Both the position numbers and the translations under genes were made by a program. Of a stretch of DNA of 64,000 nucleotides, positions 42,284-55,500 are shown one piece after another. The DNA is taken from NCBI GenBank assembly GCA_023213315.1, contig JAKCPI010011627.1, positions 1 through 64,000 of the forward strand, written 5' to 3'. Every line of letters begins with the position of its first letter. Position 1 is the stretch's first letter. The notes under the pieces were generated by a model. It was given only the letters and a program-made list of their open reading frames with translations, made no database searches and was not told where the DNA came from. Source of the DNA: Euborellia annulipes. Taxonomy: Eukaryota; Arthropoda; Insecta; Dermaptera; Anisolabididae.

Positions 42284-43574
42284 GCAGGAGATGGATTTGA
42301 ACTAGCACAATTTGGGAATGAAAAAAAAATAATAGTTTGACCACTTTACCAATTCAGCCACCAATTGATTTAATTAATGGAGACAAAATAAGCCATATAA
42401 CTAACATTAAATAAAAGACGAATTAAAAAAATTTTAATATTGCACATATGATATATCATTTTTTATTACGTTTTATGCAGATTAATAATTTATAATCCAA
42501 ATTTCAAAAGCATGCCTAGTTTTCGAATTATTCAATGGGCAACGTTCAGATTGTGAATGTCTTAATGTAATAAAACCAAAAACTCTATATAACATATGAT
42601 ACATGTTATTAGTTCTTGAATTTCTCCTGATTTCAAATAACTAAACATCTTTTAATTATATGATCTAGTTTTAGAGATATTGACGATCAAAGTTAAGCAT
42701 ATTTTCGATCTTAATGACATCAACACTCAATTTTCTATATTATCGAAAAAGCTTATTTAGCATTGTCTGATTAAAACCAAATTTTTACCAGAGATTTATA
42801 ATTAAAATATGAGTTTTTTTTCTAAAGTTTCATTGAGATTGGTCAAGAAATAAATAAAATATTGACTATTTTGTAAATTGAGTTTTAGAATTTGGGATCT
42901 CAGATTCAAGCCTAGACCCGGTTCACAGAGCCGGCTCTCTTTAGCAATCCGGGATCCCGAATTCAAAAACTTAATTTACAAAATAGTCAATATTTTATTT
43001 ATTTCTTTACCAATCTCAATGAAACTTTAGAAAAAAACTCATATTTTAATTATAAATCTCTGGTAAAAATTTGGTTTTAATCAGACAATGCTAAATAAGC
43101 TTTTTCGATAATATAGAAAATTGAGTGTTTATGCCATTAAGGTCCAAAATAAGCTTAACTTTGATCGCCAATATCTCTAAAATTAGATCATATAATCAAA
43201 AGGTGTTTAGTTATTTGGAATCAGGAGAAATTCAAGAATTAATAACATGTATCATTTGATATATAGAGTTTTTGGTTTTATTACATTAAGACATTCACAA
43301 TCTGAACGTTGCCCATTGAATAATTCGAAAACTAGGCATGCTTTTGAAATTTGGATTATAAATTATTAATCTCCAAAAAACGTAATAAAAAATGATATAT
43401 GATATGTGCAATATTAAAATTTTTTTAATACGTCTTTTATTTAATGTTAGTTATATGGCTTAATTTTTCTCAAATTATTAATTCGATGGGTGGCTGAATG
43501 GGTTAAGTGGTCGACTAAAAATTTTTTTTCATCCTCACTTTACCAAACTTCGCGAGTTCAAATCCATCTCCTGC
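42284..43574. mobile_element. 1.3-kb palindrome with tRNA-like ends, copy 1
   Basis: The arms (about 610 bp each) are near-perfect reverse complements meeting near 42900-42965 around GACCCGGTTCACAGAGCCGG. Each outer end carries a tRNA-like block pointing outward: GTGGCTGAATGGGTTAAGTG (A box) and CGAGTTCAAATCCATCTC (B box). Copy 2 is at 60804-62104. There is no open reading frame of note. Confidence 0.8.
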
Positions 43575-43857
43575 ACTTTTTTTTTAATTCTGATTATCAA
43601 TTTCCTCTATTTTTTAATCAAATCTATGAAATTTTTGTTTTTTTATCATACAATGCTAAATAAGCATTTTTTAATAATATAAATTGAGTTTATTTATTCG
43701 TATTATCAATTTCCTTTTATTTTTAATGCTAACCTATAATATTTTTTAATGTATTTCGACGATAACAAAAGAAATATATTAAAATATCAATGTCCATCAA
43801 TTATTATTAATATTCTTCAAAAAAATATGCTCTTTGTAACGGGAGAATAGAATAGTA

Positions 43858-44241
43858 CAGTGGCGTATTCGAGGGGGGGGCCCAGGGGGCCGAGCCCCCC
43901 CCCCCAAAGCCTTCTCCAAAACAAAAAAATACCTATTGTTTTCCCTATTGTTTTCCCTAATGATTTTTTTTTTAAATAATTATTTTATTAACTCTCATAA
44001 ATTCTAAAAACTAACAAAAAACTTATAAATAATTGAAAAAATCTCTAATATTTACGAATTTTGTATTAAAATTATTTTTTATTTCAAGAAAAAAAAATTT
44101 TTTTTATTTGTTTTTTATTTATAATTATTATATTATCTAAAAAAAAATTCTCCACTTGAAGTTTCTTGGAGAAGGGGGGGGGGGGGGGGGTTAATACATA
44201 TTTTGGGCCCCCTCCAAGCAGAAATCCTGGCTACGCTACTG
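43858..44241. mobile_element. hAT-type MITE, 8-bp target duplication
   Basis: CAGTGGCGTATTCGAGGG and CTGGCTACGCTACTG are imperfect inverted ends, flanked by an exact direct repeat GAATAGTA (43850-43857, 44242-44249). Long G and C runs lie inside both ends. Confidence 0.85.
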
Positions 44242-44762
44242 GAATAGTAGAAGAGTGTCTTGGCACCAAAAATTAAAAACCTCCTCTCTGTTCTTGATCT
44301 CCGGGTAATTAAAAAATTAATATCATGGAATTGTGTATTTATAAAATAAATTATATTTTGTATAGAAAAATCTTCATGATAGAATAAAATAACCAGGAAC
44401 GAGTTTAATTCGTTCCCTAACCTTGCTCGTATCTAAAAGCAATTTTCTCCATTGAAATTAATTGAAATACCATTAATCCGTTCCAACCCTAAAAATCCTA
44501 CCCCTAATTGTTTTTGAATAAGAAAAATGTATTTATAAATGACAGGATAATAATAATAATAATAATAATATAATAATATAATAATAGAACAACTGCATGA
44601 TTTATTTTTCTTTAGAAATTTAGTAATATTTTAATAAGCAACTCCAATTTATTTACAGGAAATATATATATATATATATATAAAATAAATGTTTGCAAAG
44701 TTTATTTTTAAATAACTCGTATGTTGGGGCATTCGTATCTCAAGGTACCACTGTATATATAT

Positions 44763-45285
44763 GCGAAGATAAGTTTTCTCTTGTTAAAGCCGCGTGGGAT
44801 GTTGAGACTTACACGACGTTTCGGCTCTCCTTTTGGAGCCATTTTCGAGAAGGTGGGTTAGGGGGTAATAATGGAGGAGGGTTGTTTACGGGGTCGCAGC
44901 CTTGCTGGTCCCCAGGTCAATTTGGTGGATGGCTCAGAGGCGTGGATTGGTCTCTGAGAGCTGGAGGAGGGTTTGTTGTGTACCACCAACACCTCGACTT
45001 GGGGAGTAGGCAGATTGAGGCCCCGTAGTCAACCCAAACAGAACACAGACACAATTACACACAACAAACCCTCCTCCAGCTCTCAGAGACCAATCCACCA
45101 AATTGACCTGGGGACCACCAAAGCTGCGACCCCGTAAACAACCCTTTTCCATTATTACCCCCTAACCCTCCTTCTCTCTTGAAAATGGCTCCAAAACTGC
45201 TCCAAAATGAAAGCCGAAACGTCGAGTAAATCTCAACATCTCATGCGACTTAATCCGAGAAAACTTAGCTTCGCATACATCCCGT
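44763..45285. mobile_element. Foldback element, GC-richer, arms about 200 bp
   Basis: GCGAAGATAAGTTTTCTC..ACGTTTCGGCTC on the left reappears inverted on the right (GAGTAAATCTCAACATCTC..CTTCGC), and GGAGGAGGGTTGTTTACGGG pairs with its complement. A CCGAAACGTCG motif is at both ends. A single-arm relic is at 50476-50550. The 111-residue plus frame here is incidental. Confidence 0.7.
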
Positions 45286-45361
45286 CACGGAAACCTTCCA
45301 GAACATATATATATATATTGTATATATATATATATATATTTAACAAGACATGTGAGTGTTC

Positions 45362-45432
45362 TTTATTGAGCACGCCTATGCCCCGGAAAGGCGGAGATCC
45401 TGGGTTCGATTCCCGGGGGCCATGGGATGTTT
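45362..45432 (+). repeat. tRNA-headed SINE fragment
   Basis: GAGCACGCCTATGCCCCGGA and GGGTTCGATTCCCGGGGGCC match the minus-strand element at 40560-40655. It sits between two copies of GAACACTCACATGTCTTGTT (one inverted), so it is the loop of a small palindrome. Confidence 0.55.
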
Positions 45433-45584
45433 GGCCTCATCAATAAAGAACACTCACATGTCTTGTTAAATATATCTATGACTCAGTTAAAGTCCGAATC
45501 GAGGTATTTTGAATACTATTATCTTTTTCAAATAATAGATCTCGAAAAATATTTAGCTATATATATATATATATATATATATAT

Positions 45585-45991
45585 TAGGGTCCGACCGAAA
45601 CAAGATTTTCAGCCGAAACCGAAACCGAAACCGAATATTCGGCCTCAACCTTAGTTTCGGCCGAAACCGTAACCGAAACCGAAACTTGTATTTCCTATAA
45701 AATTTTTTTTTGATTTTACTTTTTTTTTTTTTTTGAATTTTTTTTCCCTCCCGTGAAAATCATTTTACCTTTTTTTAGGAAGACTAAAATTTTTTCTCCC
45801 TCAAGAGCAAATTATTTGACCTTTTTTATTTTTTTTGCATGCGAGTCTCATCCCATTTTTTCAGACTCTAGTTTCGGCCGGCCGAAAGGTTCGGCCACTT
45901 TTTGGCCGAAACCGAAACTACGGCCGAAACCATGATTTTTGGCCGAAACTGGCGAAACCGTAACCGAAACCGAATATTCGGTCGGTTCCTA
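45585..45991. mobile_element. MITE with subterminal CCGAAA repeats
   Basis: TAGGGTCCGACCGAAAC on the left and TAGGAACCGACCGAA (complement of the right end) define the element. At least 14 copies of CCGAAA or its complement crowd both subterminal regions, a layout typical of transposase-binding arrays. The central part is T-rich. It is inserted in TA repeats. Confidence 0.65.
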
Positions 45992-46624
45992 ATATATATA
46001 TGGTGTGAATATTTAAAATATTTATTAAATGGCATCGTAATCAGGCTTATTAAAAAAAAATTCTTTTTTGATTTTAGTTTTAATTTCATTACATTCTTTC
46101 AATAAAACAAAATATGTAATTTTGGAAATATTGTTAGGACAAAGATTGACTTATCTTCGTAAATAAGAAAATCCTGAGATCAGATATTTAACAAAAGAAT
46201 GCATATATTTATTGAAAATCTGTTATAAAAAAAAAAATGAAAATAACAATATAACATATTTTAACAATTTAATTTATTAAATTTTAAACTCCCACCATTA
46301 ACCATGATTAAATACTTGAGCTAAAAAATGTGCTGTTATGTGCGACGTGCTTTTCATGTAATACTTGGTTAAAAAATTATTTTCTTGTTAATTTTTTCCA
46401 AGTTACCTGAAATAATAAAAATACAATTTGCTAAAAAATTTATTTTAACTTAAATTTAATATTTAAAATTACACATAGATTGATATAATGAAATAAAGCT
46501 TAAATGGTATTGTTGATAGTAAAACAAAAAGGATTTTGCTCTGAAGAAATTTAATATAAATTTGTTTATTAAAGCTTTTGAGGTTTGAATTATTATTATT
46601 TGGAAAATTTTTAATTAAAGGCTA

Positions 46625-46930
46625 AATTTTTGTTATTGATTATTTATTAAAAATATAAATTCTATACAACGTTTCGACTGCTTATTCTGAAGCTGTTCTC
46701 TAGTACAGTGCACTTGCTCTGACTCAAGTGAACTAACCGTCATGTGCGTTACGTGCCTTTTTATATACAACGGCAGATGGCGCTGACGTCGTTGTATATA
46801 AAAAGGCACGTAACGGACATGACGGTTAGTTCACTTGAGTCAGAGCAAGTGCACAGTACTTGAGAGACGGCTGCACAATAAGCAGTCGAAACATTGTACA
46901 GTATTTATATATCAATACAAAAATGTGGTA
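46625..46930. mobile_element. Foldback element, GCAGTCGAAACGTTG family
   Basis: The arms meet around GTATATACAACGGCAGATGG near 46780 and extend about 150 bp each, including AGTGAACTAACCGTCATG and AGTCAGAGCAAGTGCAC or their complements. Both ends have a GCAGTCGAAAC block. Relatives are at 38560, 47895 and 54940. Confidence 0.75.
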
Positions 46931-47004
46931 TATAATTAATTAATATTTTCTTATAATAATAATAATAATAGAAATTTGTTGTTTACAAACAAATCTGAAT
47001 TAAA

Positions 47005-47180
47005 TTACTGCTGAAAGATCTTTTTTGATACTACACTCAATGATTTGTTGATAAATAATTCTTTGTATAGTGAGTAGAGTTGCTGAGTCGGGCTAAGAAT
47101 GTCCGAATCCGACTCCTCACTCTGATGGGGGGGAAGCAAATTACTTTGAGATATGTATTGCTTCAAAAATGAATTAAATA
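47005..47180 (-). CDS. Possible terminal exon, unidentified
   Basis: After a TTTTTGAAG acceptor-like border (about 47160) a minus-strand frame reads QYISQSNLLPPHQSEESDSD and SPTQQLYSLYKELFINKSLS to a stop at 47005. The composition is protein-like and acidic, and distinct from the AT-driven frames nearby. It might belong with the mini-ORF array just upstream on the same strand. No donor or partner exon is proven. Confidence 0.25.
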
Positions 47181-47209
47181 TAAAGAAGACTATAAAGATC
47201 ATTAAGCAG

Positions 47210-48200
47210 AGTTTTCATTAAATCGGAATGAATGTAAATACAAATTTTTTTTTGGATTTTATAAGCCCTGCAGTTTAGTTTGATGGTTTATTTTATGAAA
47301 TATAAGGATAAATGATGGGGAGAAGCAACACAATTTGTTTTATTTTTGTTTTACGAACGTAAGACGAAGCCCTTGAAGTGGTAGTTGTGCCATGCAACCA
47401 GGATAAGAGGGTGTCACGATTTTTTTTAAGGGTATCACCTGTTTGACAAAAAGCAGAATCATTCGCGAGTTTTATGGTAAATAATAATTAAAATAAATGT
47501 AATTATTGAATAGTAGATCGCGGCTCTAGCTGATATGTTGATTAGGGAGACGATGAATCCAATAATTGAGCATATATTTAATGATTAAGCACTGAATCAT
47601 TAAATAGAGGCTCAATTATTATATTGTATTGTATACATCCTCTTACCTATTCAACAAATGTAAATATTTTTTAGAAAAGACAATAGAGCTTCGGGTTCCA
47701 AAAAGTCATTCATTACAGATTGAGAACATTTTATTAAGAACAAAATTTTATTTTTTGGTTTAGATTTAAAGACTAAAGATTAAACCGAGTTATGTATATC
47801 GAAAATGCAAATGAAATTCAGCTGTGACAACGAAAAAGTAAAAAGTACATAAACTAAAAAATCCTAGAATCCAGAACCTAGAATTATATATATATATAAA
47901 AAATCCTAGTTCACTTGAATCGAAGCAAGTATTTGAAAAAGAATGCAGTATAAGCAGTCGAAACGTTGTACAGTATTTATATTTTTAATAAATATTACAT
48001 ATGTGGTCTATAATTAAAAACCCCCCATAATAATAAAAAATCCTGTCCACAGTGTATACAGAGTTAATGAAGACGACTAAATTATCAATAAAATACTAAA
48101 TGCTTTATATTGATAGTTTAACTTATAAAACATATAAATAAAGAATTATATATAGAGATTAGGGTGGTGCTTATTTTTTGACTTTTTAATTCAAGAACTC
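47210..48200. other. AT-rich stretch with a foldback-family fragment
   Basis: 47895-48020 matches one arm of the GCAGTCGAAACGTTG family (AAGCAGTCGAAACGTTGTAC). A small inverted repeat around GCTCAATTATT is near 47555-47620. No gene was seen. Confidence 0.5.
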
Positions 48201-48230
48201 TCACTGCCTAGTTTTTTTCCTTTTGTTCTA

Positions 48231-49400
48231 AGGATCCTTTTTTTTGATTATATAAAATTTCTACTTTTTTCGAGGCCGAGACCAAATTATTTAATACAGG
48301 ATTAACGTTTATTAATTGGGAAATATACCCTCTTTGAAGAATTTCGCTTTGTTTCAATAAAATTTGATAAAATTTTTCATATGTCAATGTCATTAGCTAT
48401 TTTTTGATTATATAAAATTTCTACTTTTTTCGAGGCCGAGACCAAATTATTTAATATAGGATTAACGTTTATTAATTGGGAAATATACCCTCTTTGAAGA
48501 ATTTCGCTTTGTTTCAATAAAATTTGATAAAATTTTTCATATGTCAATGTCATTAGCTATTTTTTGATTATATAAAATTTCTACTTTTTTCGAGGCCGAG
48601 ACCAAATTATTTAATACAGGATTAACTTTTATTAATTGGGAAAAATACCCTCTTTGAAGAATTTCGCTTTGTTTCAATAAAATTTGATAAAATTTTTCAA
48701 ATGTCAATATCATTAGCTATTTTTTGTTTATATAAAATTTCTACTTTTTTCGAGGCCGAGACCAAATTATTTAATATAGGATTAACGTTTATTAATTGGG
48801 AAATATACCCTCTTTGAAGAATTTCGCTTTGTTTCAATAAAATTTGATAAAATTTTTCAAATGTCAATATCATTAGCTATTTTTTGTTTATATAAAATTT
48901 CTACTTTTTTCGAGGCCGAGACCAAATTATTTAATATAGGATTAACGTTTATTAATTGGGAAATATACCCTCTTTGAAGAATTTCGCTTTGTTTTAATAA
49001 AATTTGATAAAATTTTTCATATGTCAATGTCATTAGCTATTTTTTGATTATATAAAATTTCTACTTTTTTCGAGGCCGAGACCAAATTATTTAATACAGG
49101 ATTAACGTTTATTAATTGGGAAATATACCCTCTTTGAAGAATTTCGCTTTGTTTCAATAAAATTTGATAAAATTTTTCATATGTCAATGTCATTAGCTAT
49201 TTTTTGATTATATAAAATTTCTACTTTTTTCGAGGCCGAGACCAAATTATTTAATATAGGATTAACGTTTATTAATTGGGAAATATACCCTCTTTGAAGA
49301 ATTTCGCTTTGTTTTAATAAAATTTGATAAAATTTTTCATATGTCTATGTCATGAGCTTTTTTTTAGTATATATATAAAATTTCTACTTTTTTCGGGGCT
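48231..49400 (-). repeat. 160-bp tandem array, seven units, each with the same mini-ORF
   Basis: Units repeat at exactly 160 bp: the marker CATTAGCTA recurs at 48391, 48551, 48711, 48871, 49031 and 49191, with CATGAGCTT at 49351. On the minus strand six units start ATG-ACA/ATA-TTG-ACA at 48393, 48553, 48713, 48873, 49033 and 49193 and read TYEKFYQILLKQSEILQRGY and VNNLVSASKKVEILYNQK-like sequence. Each frame ends about 58 codons later, inside the next unit; the last one runs to 48208. The seventh unit has a stop at codon 3. Since 160 is not a multiple of three, the units do not fuse into one protein. The array starts about 110 bp after the ULK3 stop, on the same strand. The family is not recognised. 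Confidence 0.8.
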
Positions 49401-49511
49401 GATTAATAAATTTTTAATAAAACAAATTATGTTGCTTAGTGTAGCAGGTGATGAATGGTAAAGAAAAAAAAAATCTAAGGTTTACTTACAATACAAAATT
49501 CTCATTGACAA

Positions 49512-52500
49512 TTAGGTGGGAGTGTCTTTTGTGATAGTTGTGAAAGAAACGGTGTCTGGACCTAAAAGAAAAATTTGATAAATTCAGTTAGTGATTATCT
49601 AATAAGTATAACATAATAGAGAGTGAATGCCTAAAAAAAAAATTTAGATGGGATGAAAAATTAAACAATTTATATTTTTGGATGTACTTCTTTTTTCGAA
49701 GCAAAAAATTAGCTTAAAATATTGTATAACTAAAGCCCGAATTTATATGCAGTAAAAAACCCCTAAATATGTCATATAATATTCAGTAAAAAAAAAAAGT
49801 ATTAAAATATAAATGGCGAAAATATCAAGTAAATAGCTTTCATTTGAATGTAAATGATGATTTCTACTGATATAAAAACTAATCGTGCTTTATTTTTGGA
49901 AGAAAATAGTATAAAAATAAAAACTGAATTTAATCAAATCAAAAACGAGAAAGAAGTTTACTACTACTAGTACTTTTAAATTTTAACATAAATCTCATTT
50001 CTTTAAAATATAATATAAATATGAGATATAAGGTTTTTAATAAAACAAAAATTAACATATATACAAAATATTTTATTCATATATATATATGCGAAGATAA
50101 GTTTTCCCAAATATATATATGGGTCATCCTTCAAAAATGGGTTAACTTCACGTAATTGCAAATAAACCAGTGACTACCAAACAGATTTACTTTTTTAAAT
50201 CGCCAGGTAAGAGAAAAAGTTAATAATTTTTGGGCACACGTGATAAATATTGAAATTAAAAAAAATTTAATAAAAATATTCGTCTTTTTAACAGTAAAAT
50301 GTCATTCCCCTGGCATGTACCAGCTCAAAAAAGTGAACATTTAAATGAAAATTGATTTTAAACTATAAGATTTATATCATTATTATCCATATCGATATAA
50401 TCTAAGATACTTTATTAAGCGTTGGAAAGATATAAATTTTGATTTTAAATAAATTTACATTATTATTTTTTTTTTTTTAAGTTTTCTCTAGTTAAGTCGC
50501 CTTGGTTGTTGAGATTTACTAGACGTTTCGGCTCTCCTTTTGGAGCGATTTTCATAAGAGAGGGGAGTTTTAAATATATTAGGATGATCCATGCTTATAT
50601 GGCAAAAAACAAATTTCAAATAGAAGTTCTGCCACCCCTTTGTTTTAAGAATTACTCTGATTTGCCCCCCAACTGCAGCTCAGTTCTAAGTAGTAAACTT
50701 CCTTCCTTTTGGTTGGATATTAACTCCTGTAGTTATTAATTTTAAAGGAGTCGTTCCACCATTAAACATGTATATATGGCATCCCACTCTATCTGTCCGA
50801 GACGCTGCACTTTGGGGCCTCGAGTAGGTCGCGAACCCTTGCCTGTCCGGTGCATAGGTCGGGTATGATGGCGCGGTCGTTTGCGGCGACCGCATGCCGG
50901 GTTTGGAATGGCCTCCCTTCCGAGATCCGGGGATGTCGTGATGTTGGCGCATTTAGACGCCTTACCTTCGAGCTGATGGTTGGAGCTGGTTCCTGATCGG
51001 GGCGAGGGGCCTGCGGCGTGTGGGCCTTGGGATTCTGGCCTTGTGGGGGGGGGGCGACTGATGGTCGGCGGCTCGCGTTTTGCCTTTGAGTTGGCTGATT
51101 TTACCTCATGTACACTAAGAGGGGCATATAGCCCTATGTACAATTGATTGAATAAATAAATAAATAAAATATATATATCAAAAACAATGAAATATATATG
51201 TATGATTCTTTTGGTCATTTCTAATAATCCCCAGATTTTAGATATTACTATAAATGAAGAAAGATAAAATTAAAATTAGTAAATTTACCAAATCTCGATG
51301 ACTAGTTTTGTTTGGATATTTTAAAAGCAACTTCTGAATGATGAATAATTAAAATTTTTCATTGTATAGTGCAATAATCTAAAAAATAAATAAATAGAAA
51401 TATTAATGCTATTATATGTGAATATTGTAGCGGTGGCAAAAATGGCTGGTGGCCTAATGCCAACAGTTCTTTTAAAAAAATAAATAAATATGTGAATATT
51501 AAAAGAAGATTTATCATACCTTCTGTCTTTTCTTGATTAATTATATTCATAACAGATAAGTTTGATTTACAAAATTCAGCCTGTTTCATCCAACGTTCGA
51601 TCTTTAAAAAAAATAAATATATATATAATTTAAAAAAATGTTATTAAAAAAATGTTTGAAAAAAGAAGAGATTTACTTGTAGAAGAAGAAGATTACGTCT
51701 TTGGCCTAAGGGTTCGTTTGTTACTAAGTGCACCAATTCACCCAAAGCGGATTCATATTTTTCCAGTGCTAAAGTATAATTGCAGTCTTTATAATACAAT
51801 TCAGCTGAGCATCCGATTTCTAAAGCTGATAATATTCTTGGACTAGATTTGCAAGCCAGTCCTTAAAAAAAGAATAAAATTATTATTAGGTTGTGTGTAT
51901 AAAATAAGAAAATTAAAAACAACTATATTGACATTATTTTGTTCGACCAAATTATTCCTCTAATCAAATATATAATGGACAATGGAGGTCTGAAATTCAA
52001 AAAACATCGAAAACCCTCTCGAGATATGTTACAGAAACCGTCATCTCGTTTAAAAGTTATTCAACAAATTGAAAAATCTAAAATGAAATAGGAGTCTGAA
52101 TTTTCAAAAGCCCCGAAATATGTTTTTAGGTATTTATTTAGGTAATATTTGAGCATAAAAAATTTATAAATACCTGGTATATCTTCTCACTTAAAAGTTA
52201 TTTGAAAATATATATATATATATAGATTGGGTCGGAAACTAAGTCATTGCGGATTTCACTAACAGATCGGGTTAAAAATCTGCAATGACTTATACTATAG
52301 TTTCCAACCAAATATATACCATGTATATATATAATTAATTTGTATTTTAAACCAAATTCGCTCCGACAATCTTAGTCTAGCCCGTAACCAGTGGACTAGA
52401 TTTGCAAGTCTCTCATGCCTAGGGTCCCGGGTTCGCTTCCCGTTCCAGGCGAGAAAAATTTATTTCATTTGAAATGGCTACTAATTATTTGAAATAATTA

Positions 52501-55500
52501 GGGATGGGGCCTAAAAGACCTTAAATAAATTTAAAAAAAAAAACAAAATCTTAATCTATCGCAACTAATTTCTACGCTTGAGAAAAATAATTTTAACAAT
52601 TGGTCTAATCTAATTAAAATATGGTCATTTTAACTCTAAAGGATAGAAATGCATTAAAATGTATTTTAATTACATAACTTACTGAGTTCTTTTATTAAGC
52701 CAGTTTGGAGATGCGTAGCTATATAAAGTGTCATATTTTCTTCTTTAGAGGCTAAAAAAAGAAATAAATAAATTAGGTTTGTTCGATTCAAGCCCAACGT
52801 GTATGTACACAAGCTGCACAAGCCCACACGCTCCAGGCGCATCCGGCTTTTTTTTTTTGAAATTTCATAATAAATTCATTTTATATCACAGCCAGTTGAG
52901 CTTCGCCCCCTCCGCCCTCAAAGGCTAGTTACGCCGCTGTTCGAAAAATTGAAAAAAAAAGTTCAAAATTTTTGAGGTTTTTGCACTCCCCTCCCCTTCC
53001 AAGTTAGCACAGAAAGAACCCCCAAATAACCTGTAAAAATTTCAATAACTTTCCAAGCAAAAAGTTATATCGACTGGACTATTAAGGCCTCAATGTATTC
53101 AAATAGACCTAAACTTTAAAGAGGGGCAGCGACCCTTAAAATTATGCTAAAAAATTCCTATAATTCTTTTTTAATGAGTAGAACAAAATAACAGGGTGCC
53201 TCGGTATGAATTGCAAAAATCAATTTTTAAGTACCCTAATATAGGGTATATATTTTCAATGTTCTTATAATTTATCAGTAATAAAATAAATTTTTGTTTT
53301 TTTTCTTAATTATACAAGTTATTACTGATAAATTATAAGAACATTGGAAATATTATATATATATATATATATATACATATTGATGAAGAGACAAATATGA
53401 TTCTGATGAAGGACTAGTTTTGGCCGAAACGACAGGATGCATCCTCGTCAAACCAATAAATTGTCTCTCCTATGAATTGGAGGTTTGATTTTTTCTTCCG
53501 ACAATTCCTTTAGATTATAAAACAGATGTTATATCGTTTCAAGAATATTTATTACTTTTTGACTAATGTAGGCTACTATATCAACAAATAATTCATATTT
53601 TTGTAAAAAAAAAAGATGTAATTTCAAAGTCTGTGTCTTTTTACTTTCTCTTACCTCTATATATGTTAATATATAGAGATAGAAAGTATTGGATTCATGT
53701 CAAAAATTCGATGTCGAGATTTTGATGGATGAAGTCCCCTGAATCCAAAAGAGTGGTTTTCGCGACTTGGTCTGTGTGTCTGTGTTCGATTTTAAGCAAG
53801 AAGGAATTGAGCTACGAGGTTGAAATTTTATATTTAAATTAGGCACTCCCCTGGAGCATGAAAATAAGCTTTTAAACAAAATCGGCCAAAAAGTACTAGT
53901 ACTTTACTGATGCATTTTTACAGTTTTTTTTTTCCGATTTTCTCAAAATTCGATTTTGATTAAAATTCAAAAATTAATTATTTTTTAGATGCTCTTTCAA
54001 ATGTATATTCTCATTTTGCTCTAAAAATTGTTTGAAGACCACTTTACTCTTGTCTTTGATAGGAAAGAGGAGAAATTGTTGTTATGGTAACAAAATATAA
54101 ATATTTTCCCATGTTTATAAATTTTACATCTTGAATTTTAATATACAGTATCTCAACACAAACAAATCTGGTGTGACAAGCACAGTACATAACTTTCGTT
54201 AAAATTATTATTTATCCCTCTAAGGACCTTTTAGTTGGAAGCCAAATATACTTTTTATAATAGATAAATTTAACGAAATTTTTTTTAATTACCGGTGCTG
54301 TGCGACCAGTCACACCAGATTTTTCTGTGTATATATATATATATATAATAAAAAAAAAAAATATTAAAAAAATGAAACCTTGTTTTGAAGAAGTCGGTGT
54401 GTTCGTGTTTTGATTAGATAATGGAGGTTCGCTTTCAGGAATGATCAATGGATCGATGGAGACATGATGTTGTTTTAAATATTCCGCTCTAGTTATATAT
54501 TGCTCAATTTTTTTATGCATTGCCATTTTTTTAACAGCATCTTTTTCATCTAATTAAGGAGAAGAAAAAAAAAAGATAAAGCAATTGCTAATAAAATGTT
54601 ATTTTGTTTGTTAACTTACTTAAAAGACATGGTCCTAAATAGTTTAATGATTTACAATATAAATCGAGGGCTTCTTGATATTTGCCTTGGGTATCAGCTT
54701 GTGTGGCTTGTTGGGCAAGTTGAGCTCCTTTAGTGAAATTATCAGGCGTTGGTAAATGTTCGAGATCGAGCCATGGATGACTAAAAACATGTTCATATGT
54801 AAAACGATCCTTTGGATCACGTTTTAACAAGCCTTTTAGAAAGTCATCGCAATTTTTAGACAATCCATTTGGTATCTAAAATAATAAACAATATGGTTTA
54901 ACATAAAAACTTTTCTTTCAATGGTTAAGTTTTAATTGTTTAAAAAATATAAATACTGTACAACACTTCGACTGCAGTCGTTTTGAACTAGTGTACACTT
55001 GCTCCGATTCAAGCAAACTGACCTCTAAGGGAGTTATTGTATTATAAATATCATTGGAATAATATAATAATATTTTGTACCACCTATGTCAAAAAATCAA
55101 ATTCAAATAACTTATTGTAACATCATGCTTTTTATGTAAACACTTGCTTTGATGATTGTGTCTAACTTAATGGAAATGAGTGTAGATGGCACTGTCGTCG
55201 TTGTATATAAAATGCACCAAACGGTTCATTAGAGATTAGTTCATTTAAGTAGGACCAAGTGTAGAGTACTTGAAAACGACTGCAGAATAAGCAGTCGAAG
55301 TGTTGTACAGTATTTATATTTTTAATAAATAATTAATAACAAAAATGTGGTCTATAATTAATAACTCCCATATCTGGGATCAGAGCCGTAGCCAGAGGGA
55401 AGGGGATTGGCAAAAATATAGATGGCTAATATAGTGTATAAATTTTAAACTCTTTTTAATTTTTCCCAAAACCTTGAAAATTTAAACTCTTTTTTAATGT

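Noticed and set aside
43490..43574. tRNA gene (also 12074, 40560, 35144, 10678, 52372 and 62025)
   Set aside because: A and B boxes are present, but acceptor stems do not close and all are repeated heads of SINEs or foldback ends.
44693..45152. Frames of 111 and 72 codons on opposite strands
   Set aside because: They mirror each other across the foldback element at 44763-45285 and share no protein family.
48231..49400. CRISPR array
   Set aside because: Units are contiguous 160-bp repeats without unique spacers, in a eukaryotic genome.
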